Shown piece after piece: positions 57,224 to 64,000 of a DNA stretch of 64,000 bases. Made by a program: the position numbers and the translations under genes. Each line of letters begins with the position of its first letter. The stretch's first letter is position 1. The notes under the pieces are model-generated. The model saw nothing but the letters and a program-made list of their open reading frames with translations, did not search any database and was not told the DNA's origin. The stretch is from the NCBI GenBank assembly GCA_015501605.1, contig JADNRZ010000007.1, forward strand, positions 1,674,001-1,738,000. The letters are read 5' to 3'. The DNA comes from Panaeolus papilionaceus (taxonomy: Eukaryota; Basidiomycota; Agaricomycetes; Agaricales).

Positions 57224-57995
57224 TCAAGCCATGAACCCAAAAGGACCTGAACACTGTTGCCCATAAACCTAGAAACACCCACATAACCACCATCACTAAA
57301 TTGAGGGAACTCATATTTGACCTTATAGTGCTTATAATCATACAAATAGCTTGTAGGACCAGGTATGGGTATTATGAGAGACCTTTTATCTTGCATAACA
57401 GGTGTAATACTTGTACAGCCTTATGTAGAAGTCAAATAGTTACCGGGCTATGTTTAACTACTGGAATAGATGCATTGCTCATAAATGGATGCTCCAACTC
57501 TAGCACCGTCTCTTATAAAACATTGGCAGCCGGATTTTTCCCATGCACCTAGATGCATGAAATCCAATAGTAGATACCAATATCAAAGCCCTAGCTTAGA
57601 GATGTATGCGGTGTAAGAATCTGCCATTAGCATAACAGTATTGAAGAAATACTTCTACATATTATATAATTCACTTGCTCATCTAGCTGGTCAACATATG
57701 TCACCTTACAGAATTGCTTCAATCATGTACTTATCCTACAGGAGTTGCTGCACCTTTTTGCTGTTCAAACGACATTTTGGAGCCATGTATGAATTTAAAT
57801 TGATGCATTGATCGGCGCAATAATTTATACTAAGTGGTGCTGCTGGTGCTTGCTAGTGGAGGAGTATACCTCCACACTGTTGTCATCATTACACCTCCAC
57901 CATCCAACCCTTGAGGGGCTCATTGCAACCCTGAATATTGAACGGTTATAAAAACACAACATGGTTGGCAAAGCTGAATAGTATCTGTCGTTAAC
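57224..57995. other. AT-rich gene-free region
   Basis: No reverse transcriptase or other coding sequence follows the ORF1 remnant. Base composition changes abruptly at about 57,290 from A+C-rich to ordinary AT-rich. The terminus of the Plavaka element may lie here but I could not identify it. Confidence 0.45.
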
Positions 57996-58573
57996 ATGCC
58001 CAGAATGTAAGTTATCCTTTCTCTTCAAGCCTATTTCCTGCGCATTCTAACCACAAACTATAGTAGTACTACTACTAGTAAACCAAACTACAACAAGTTG
58101 TCAGACTCAGACTCGATTGAGATCTCCGATTTTCCCCCTATCAAAATAAGGAAGACCTCATCTCCTGATATTAGCAGCCCCCCACCGCAAGGTCTTGGGT
58201 ATAGGGGAAATGTCCTCAATGTCTCTGCAGGGGCTTCACAAGCTGGTGTAAGTCAAATAACCAATCCGATCTTTTTCATTTTCGGCAACACTTTCTGATG
58301 TACTCTACCTTGGATTTTCAGATCAAACCTCAATTGAAGAGACCTGCACAGGGCGAAGCTAATGGTAGCGGCCCCAGCATGGCTACCAGAAAGAAACGTC
58401 GCATGGAGAAGAAGGCTGAAGATGGACCAGTTCTTGCAGAAGCACACCTCTCTGCTATAGTGACGGCTCTGGAGACGATTGTGCAAGAGGTGGTGAATGC
58501 CAGGGAGGATAGGCGTGAGATTCGCGAAACCCTTGATGCACTGCTTGATGAGATTAAACAACAGGGGAAATAG
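57996..58573 (+). CDS. Unrecognised 148-residue basic/coiled protein
   Basis: Three exons (57,996-58,006; 58,064-58,247; 58,322-58,573) join in phase to 148 residues: MPRISTTTSKPNYNKLSDSD, SIEISDFPPIKIRKTSSPDI, KPQLKRPAQGEANGS, the bipartite basic cluster TRKKRRMEKKAEDGP (likely nuclear localisation signal) and a C-terminal helix HLSAIVTALETIVQEVVNA, then REDRREIRETLDALLDEIKQ. The SIEIS and SDSDS motifs look like SUMO-interaction/casein-kinase sites (inference). It lies convergent with the Plavaka gene, 151 bp apart, and may be cargo of that element. Family unknown. Confidence 0.6.
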
Positions 58574-58724
58574 GCTGCTTCTTCAGCATCCCCAAGTCGA
58601 TAATCTTCACACCTGTATAACAAATTAATTTCCAAATTTGACTCTCAACTAGTATAAATAAAATAATCGCTGTTGACTATTATACCTAAAATGAGTTCTG
58701 TCGAAGACGAACCCAATGATGATC

Positions 58725-61700
58725 TCAGTAGGCAGCATAACCCAAATCTTCTATCTCACCCTGAGGCAATTCATCACCTGCATCAGAAACAACCTCATCT
58801 TGCAAATTAGATGGGTCGCCCAAGTTCTCTTCGTCATCCTCAGCATCCCAATCTGCTGCATATCCAAATTCTACCTCTTCATCTGAGTCAATTTCTTCCT
58901 CCACTTCCATCTCATCATCTTCACGATTTTCATCACCGCCATCACTGTTTGAGTTGCTGTTACTGGCAATTTCCTCCCCATGCTCGTCTCCAACTTCCTC
59001 CTCACTTCCCACAGCATTCTCTAAATCTGTAGCTTCTTCTAATTCACCACTTTCCTCTTCTCCATCATCAACATCCATCCTTTCCTCTTCCTGGGTGCAC
59101 ACTGATAAAAGATGTGTATCCCCTGTTGGGCGGTCATCCAGGAATCGGTTTGTGGCTTCCTGGGTGCTCTTATGTCCAACACTGCTGCCCCGAAAACGCA
59201 TCACCATATCACGATCAGCAAAGCTAATGAGATGGAATTAACCATAGAGAGCATTTAAAAATCAAGAAAAACGCACATATTGATATAAAAAAAATTCCAA
59301 TCAGCATCGTCTTCCTCTGGCTGTCGTGCAAGTGTACTGGGCCCCAGGAGACCCTTTGTGTGCTCATGATGGAATGCTGGGATCAAATGGACTGCTCGAA
59401 TGACATTAGCAGGGTCAATGAAGCCAAATGTTGGCGATGCCATTGGGTCATCATCAGAGTCATCAACAAAACCAACACGGGGAAGCCTTCGTGCTTTCCA
59501 TCCAAATTTGTAGTGACGAGATGGCTCCAATCCATACCAGTGTATCCACAGAAAGTGCATGAGCTTTGGTTGTGGCTGGAGGTCCTGATGCACAACAAGG
59601 ACATGGTATATTCCTATAACCTTTGCGTACCAATATGGGTGGTCCTCACCATCAGGAGATAGTACCATGATATTGGGATTGGTGCGGGGGTTGATAGTGT
59701 CTTGCTCATGTCGCATGTCATATGTCGTGTAGTTTATACGCATTGTCTTGTGCCCAAACATTGTGTGGTTTCGGAACAAAACTTGAGCACGTTCTGTGCT
59801 TGAAAATGGGTTGTCGTCTCCATCATACTGCTGGTTAAGCAATCTTCCAAATATGTGATCACGAAGACGGGGAAGGAAGTCCTAAGGGCCCAGCATTGAG
59901 CAAAAAATATTCGCATTACTTGAACAGAGACGTTACCTTCACTGCAGGGTCATCATTGTTCTCAGAGAGAAACAGGCGAATAGGGATAGGATTCCGCATT
60001 TCAACTGATATTTGATAGTGATCAGATGCTCGTGAAGGGAGTAAACGCTCATCCACAAGTGCCTTGTGGCGCTTAGGGCCAACTCTTTGTTTCTTGGTAG
60101 GACGTGTCATCTGAATACCAGAGATCTTGCCTAGGTTGTGAAGGCGACGCTCCCGGGAAATGTGCACTGCAATACCACGAGCATAATGCCGTTTTCCTTT
60201 GTGGACACAGGGATAGAACCGCTTGCAGCGCCGATGTTCAAGCTCTCCCTGGATTAGAATATCAATGGATGGTTTAATTAAATGAAATGTGATCCCACCA
60301 GCTGTGTGCTATATCCATCTGTGGGTCCAAATGTTCGAATTGTCTGGGCATAGTCGCCTAATGCATGTAATTTATATGTTGATAAATTGAACTTTCGATG
60401 TTTGGTTGTTGAAGTAGTTGGTTTGGATGGCTGGCGCTTGTGTCGACGGGCTCAAGCAGCTTCTTCGGTTGGTAGATCAACAGTTGCAAATGCTGCACAT
60501 GTCACACTCTGGAACTTTCGGAGCACTTTACCAAGGTGTGTTGTTGAATTTTCAAGCGACTGGATTGTGGATTCAGTATGGAGGCGAAGTTTGGCCAATG
60601 CATGCCATGTTGCAAGTTCAAAGAGGAGATCACTGATGATATCATTGTGCTTCTTCTCCAAAAGCCCATCAAACACAGGTATTGCGCACTATTGGTGTAA
60701 TTAATGACCGTCCAAGTCAAATCATAGAAAGAAATCATGATCACACCTGTAAAAGGTCCTCAAAGTCACGGGCAGCAAGCCTCTTCATTGCAGACGCATT
60801 GGAGCTAAAACGTCGAATAGTGCGACCAAATGCTGGAACCTGCCGATATCTAGAAGACGGCTGATGAGGAATAACATGTATAACATGTCTGATATATATG
60901 TACCTTATATTGAGAATCTGCAGGTTGTCTGGCCCCCCGACAAATAGTATTCGCAACAAATGTGTGAATGTTGCCTTCCAAACACCCAGCTCAAATTCGT
61001 GAAGCAGATCAACAACAAACATGGAGTAGAAATCAAATCCATAGGGTGAAAGGCGCTCTGAAAATGCATTCTGCACAGAACAATGAGTAGAGTTGAATTT
61101 ATAGATGTTGATTAACAGCATACCTGGGTTGGAGTCAGTGATTTGTCTGCCAGACGCTCCTCAACAGCAGCTGAATTTACAGACAGGCCGTTGACATAGA
61201 TGAGACGGCATGCTGCATTCACAGTAGCTTGGCGTTTATTGTTGTCGGTTCGTACATGTTTTCCACTGCGACGCTTGCTATCTCGGACAGTTCCAAGCTC
61301 CTGGATTTGCTGCTTGTGAATAGAGCACTGGGGGCATGGAAAATTTCCAAGAAATTTAATACAAGTAAGCAGTACTCTGGTAAAGGAGAACATGAAGTTA
61401 GCGCCGCCTTTGTAGAATCAGCTAGAGTAGTATGCTTACTTTTCTGGATAGTCTGCTGAGTATGTGAAAAATCGGGGGAAGACACGGCGGTAGATGCCAT
61501 CTGGAAATAGAATGACAATTCCATTCTTGTACGCTTCAAGAAAATCATCGTCCAGTAGAAGCTTCCAAACTGCTTGAATAAGCTCTCTTCGAAGATGTGT
61601 TAACGTTTCTGGAGAGGGCTTGTCATTGAAGTGCAGCTTGTATGAGTCATGGACGGCGTCGTCAAGCTAAAATACAAACTGATTAGTAACAAGGTCAAAG

Positions 61701-63115
61701 GGCATATGATATTAGACGTGAAGTTATTACCTTTGGTATATATGCAACATGATGAGCTGCAAACGACGTTGGTTTGGAACGGCTATATTTTGACTGATAT
61801 CCGTTGTACAGGTAAATAGGCCAGAGAGATGCGTCGCCAAAGCTTGTCAAATGAGTCGCATCCGACCATTGCATGATGGGCATGACAACAGTTTCAAGGT
61901 TGCAACCAGGGCGAGGTTGTTGACGAATTGATTCATGTTCCTGGAGTAAAGCATTGCTGTTGTAGAGCTCAGAATATATACGCTCTGGTGGAGAATTAGG
62001 GTCTGGTTTCCAATACTCTTCAAAGGGGGAAATGTGAAGTTCAGCTGCAGATGGTTCCGCATAGGCAGAGGTGATGATGTCTTTGAGATTTCGATGAAGC
62101 AAACCTTCAACAATATGGACAGGGGCGTCGTCTTCAGAGTTGTTCTTGCATCGGGGATAGGGAAGAGGTAGTGCAATGGAAGCACGCTTCCAGCCATCTG
62201 TTAGTGGTTCATTGGAATTTGTGACGTTATCCAAGGTCTGCACAGCTTTAGCAGCGTCGAAATTCTTCAAATCCTTTTTGTTAAAGTCGTCTGAAAGAAT
62301 GACGTTGCATATGAGGACGTTGAGGTCGTTCAATGACTTGGTGTTGGATGCCATATAATACCAGCTCATGATGAGCTCAATTGTTTTGTTGGGATAAGGG
62401 GAATCAAGAGCTGGAGGCAAGCTGGAGGGCTCCTTGAAAGGCCCTGGAGCAGGGGGAAGCATGTCAGGATTTATAGCAGGCGAAACAGCATTGTCGAAGT
62501 TGGGATTGTTGGAGACAATACCAATATGGAAGTTGATGTCAGGGTTGTAGGTTGGTAACCCAGTTGGATAGACGCGGTAAACACCAAATTGATTAATGGA
62601 CATTTTGTGGTTTGAAGACTCTGGCTGGGCGTGTGCGTTAGCGTTGTCGCCATGCTGCACCACTGGTGCTGACAAGTCTTCATCAATAGGGGGAGCTGGT
62701 GGAACTTGATCGCTGTATGGCCGTGGATCTTCACGTTGGATTCTTGTGCCAGGCTGTTGAGTTTGGTCGCCATGCTCCTGTTGATCATATGATTCACTAG
62801 TTTAGATTACTGTAGGGGTGCTGATGAAAGCGATCATACCTGAGGTTCTGATCCTGTCATTCCATGGGTTGGCGCTTCACCAGGAGAACCTGGTGCTTCG
62901 CTTGGTGAAGGCAGAGTTTCTGAGGGCCCAGATGCGTTCAAGTTGGGGGGGTTGTCTGCAGCAGCTTGGGCAAGCTCATGCGTAGCAGAAGTATCGGGCT
63001 GTATCCACATGGTTTTGAAAGCAATACAAGTGTTGCGATGCTTTTTTAGGGCAGCTGCTGTGGGAAAGCCCCGTTTACAAGTGCATTTGTTCCTTTTCGA
63101 AGAGTCGGTAGACAT
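58725..63115 (-). CDS. Plavaka-family transposase (appears intact)
   Basis: About ten exons on the minus strand. The first (start 63,115, MSTDSSKRNKCTCKRGFPT) has a zinc-finger-like C-x-C...F-x4-A-L-x2-H-x4-C. The catalytic part contains WSDATHLTSFGDASLWPIYL, YRRVFPRFFTYSADYPEK, LLTCIKFLGNFPCPQCSIHK, NAFSERLSPYGFDFYSMFVV, DLLHEFELGVWKATFTHLLR, IRRFSSNASAMKRLAARDFE, LFELATWHALAKLRLHTES and GELEHRRCKRFYPC. The C-terminal part has MRINYTTYDMRHEQDTINPR, HPYWYAKVIGIYHVLV and FIDPANVIRAVHLIPAF, then a very acidic tail. These are the signatures of Plavaka, a basidiomycete DDE element family allied to CACTA. No stop or frameshift was found. The Asp (SDATHL), Asp/Glu (DLLHEFELG) and Glu (GELEHR) positions are the likely catalytic residues. 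Confidence 0.85.
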
Positions 63116-63399
63116 AATAAATGTAACAAGTGGGATAGAGTATGTAGTGTTCCTTGTGTTGGTTGAATGCAAAGAGGCTAAGACAAAGGTCGTGCGAATG
63201 AAGGTTGAATTGTACTAGTATAGGAGCCACTCCTTGTCCATATATGGCAACCAATACGCATGGGTAACTGGTATAGGACAACCGCCTTCAGTTGTCCTCC
63301 AAAGTCTCTCCCTGAGGCGACAGGAACGGAGAAAAATATCTAATAATTGATTATAGACGGAGCAGATGTTGAACGAATTGCATGGAACATGATAATGGG

Positions 63400-64000
63400 C
63401 TAGATTTGAGGAGAGAGACAAGGCAAACGAGCCATGCCTTCCTCCCACCTGTTTTTAAGATTGGCGTCAATCTTTTCCAACTCTTCTTTAGTTTTGGAAG
63501 CTTGGTAGTCCTTCTGAGACTTGAACTCTTGATCCACCCATCTAAATAAACCTCCCGCCGTGTACTGTGTAAATGAATAACGATGTTCATGCGGTTGAAT
63601 CGGGGTATTTGAGTGTGCAATAATGGCAGAAGGTATAAAGACAAGGGAGCCTGGAGGGAACTCAACGACTAGTTTGCACTCCCAAAGGACAAGATGCCCT
63701 CCTAGGGTGGGGTTGTAGTCTCCCAATGCCACTATTGCACACCACCCATAGGCAAGGTTGGCAAGATCAGTATGGGGGAAACATACTGTTTGCGGCCCCA
63801 TGTTGTAAGTTGTGGCGCTAAAAGCACTGCGTAGAAAGGGTCTTTCTAGGTCTGGGTACTTTCCATGGATGGCAGCGAGAGTGTCTTCGTAGTATTTGTG
63901 CATTTGAGGGGCCCAGCTGGCAAAGACGGCTGTGGGGTTCAAACAAAGGTTATAAGCCAGCCAAGCACGGTTAACACAGGACATACAAGAGGTATAGTTT
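63400..64000 (-). CDS. TET/JBP-type 2-oxoglutarate/Fe(II) dioxygenase (5' partial)
   Basis: Frame open from the right edge of the window to the stop at 63,400. From the first Met visible (63,984) it is 194 residues. It shows the double-stranded beta-helix signature of TET/JBP enzymes: Fe-binding H-T-D (residues 71-73, in VCFPHTDLANLAYGW), LGGHLVLWECKLVVEFPPGS, the distal His (IPSAIIAHSNT, residue 124) and the 2-oxoglutarate-binding Arg (HRYSFTQYTAGGLFRWVDQ, residue 135). The end is a helical Lys/Glu-rich tail. Enzymes of this class oxidise 5-methylcytosine or thymine in DNA. The start lies outside the window. It is 285 bp upstream of, and on the same strand as, the Plavaka transposase. Substrate was not tested; a non-nucleic-acid substrate is possible. 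Confidence 0.8.
   Translation of the reverse strand, partial: NYTSCMSCVNRAWLAYNLCLNPTAVFASWAPQMHKYYEDTLAAIHGKYPDLERPFLRSAFSATTYNMGPQTVCFPHTDLANLAYGWCAIVALGDYNPTLGGHLVLWECKLVVEFPPGSLVFIPSAIIAHSNTPIQPHEHRYSFTQYTAGGLFRWVDQEFKSQKDYQASKTKEELEKIDANLKNRWEEGMARLPCLSPQI

Noticed and set aside
1..64000. CRISPR array, bacterial operons or Shine-Dalgarno sites
   Set aside because: The sequence is eukaryotic with spliced genes; no regularly spaced short direct repeats were seen.

Overview
The window is nuclear DNA from a filamentous basidiomycete, most likely an Agaricomycete. The evidence is short GT-AG introns of roughly 40-75 bases in nearly every gene, multicopy seven-helix membrane and DUF6593-like families, and KDZ- and Plavaka-type DNA transposons. 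It looks like a repeat-rich accessory segment wrapped around a small conserved core. No bacterial-style operons, rRNA, tRNA or CRISPR arrays were seen.

Core (25.4-28.1 kb): two housekeeping genes lie in tandem on the minus strand, the mitochondrial co-chaperonin HSP10 and urate oxidase. Both can be read completely, including an ATG-only first exon (HSP10) and an 18-base micro-exon (uricase).

Left and centre (0-40.6 kb): nine copies of one seven-transmembrane gene, at about 0-0.4, 1.0-2.7(-), 3.4-4.9, 9.8-11.3, 17.6-19.1, 29.5-31.05(-), 31.9-33.0, 36.0-37.5 and 40.4-40.6/50.1-50.35 kb. They alternate with copies of a DUF6593-like gene and of an unrecognised 191-residue gene. A block of roughly 8 kb occurs on both sides of the core (about 9.7-22.9 kb and 31.8-39.95 kb, same orientation). 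The left block was later invaded by a gag-only LTR retrotransposon (12,024-16,201, two 603-bp LTRs that look identical), a PIF/Harbinger-like element (22,246-22,934) and a hAT-like MITE (22,978-23,633). Because the other block keeps near-identical DNA without most of these insertions, several empty sites can be read directly. Several copies are visibly broken: nonsense codon, frameshift, 3' deletion or transposon insertion.

Right part (40.6-64 kb): a 9,498-bp KDZ transposon (40,617-50,114) with 129-bp terminal inverted repeats splits the ninth seven-helix copy and is flanked by an exact 8-bp duplication, CAACTGGT. It carries the KDZ transposase, with a probable nonsense codon, and two accessory genes. 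Beyond it lie remnants of the repeat blocks, a divergent pair of small unrecognised genes (52.1-53.9 kb), a decayed retroelement ORF1/gag in strongly A+C-rich DNA (54.3-57.2 kb), a small nuclear-looking gene (58.0-58.6 kb), an apparently intact Plavaka transposase (58.7-63.1 kb, minus), and, 285 bp upstream on the same strand, a TET/JBP-type 2-oxoglutarate/Fe(II) dioxygenase that runs off the window edge. The most notable system is this pairing of a nucleic-acid-modifying dioxygenase with a transposase, in a window that also holds a KDZ element.

All identifications come from reading translations and motifs by eye. Splice sites are predicted from GT/AG, frame continuity and comparison among internal copies.
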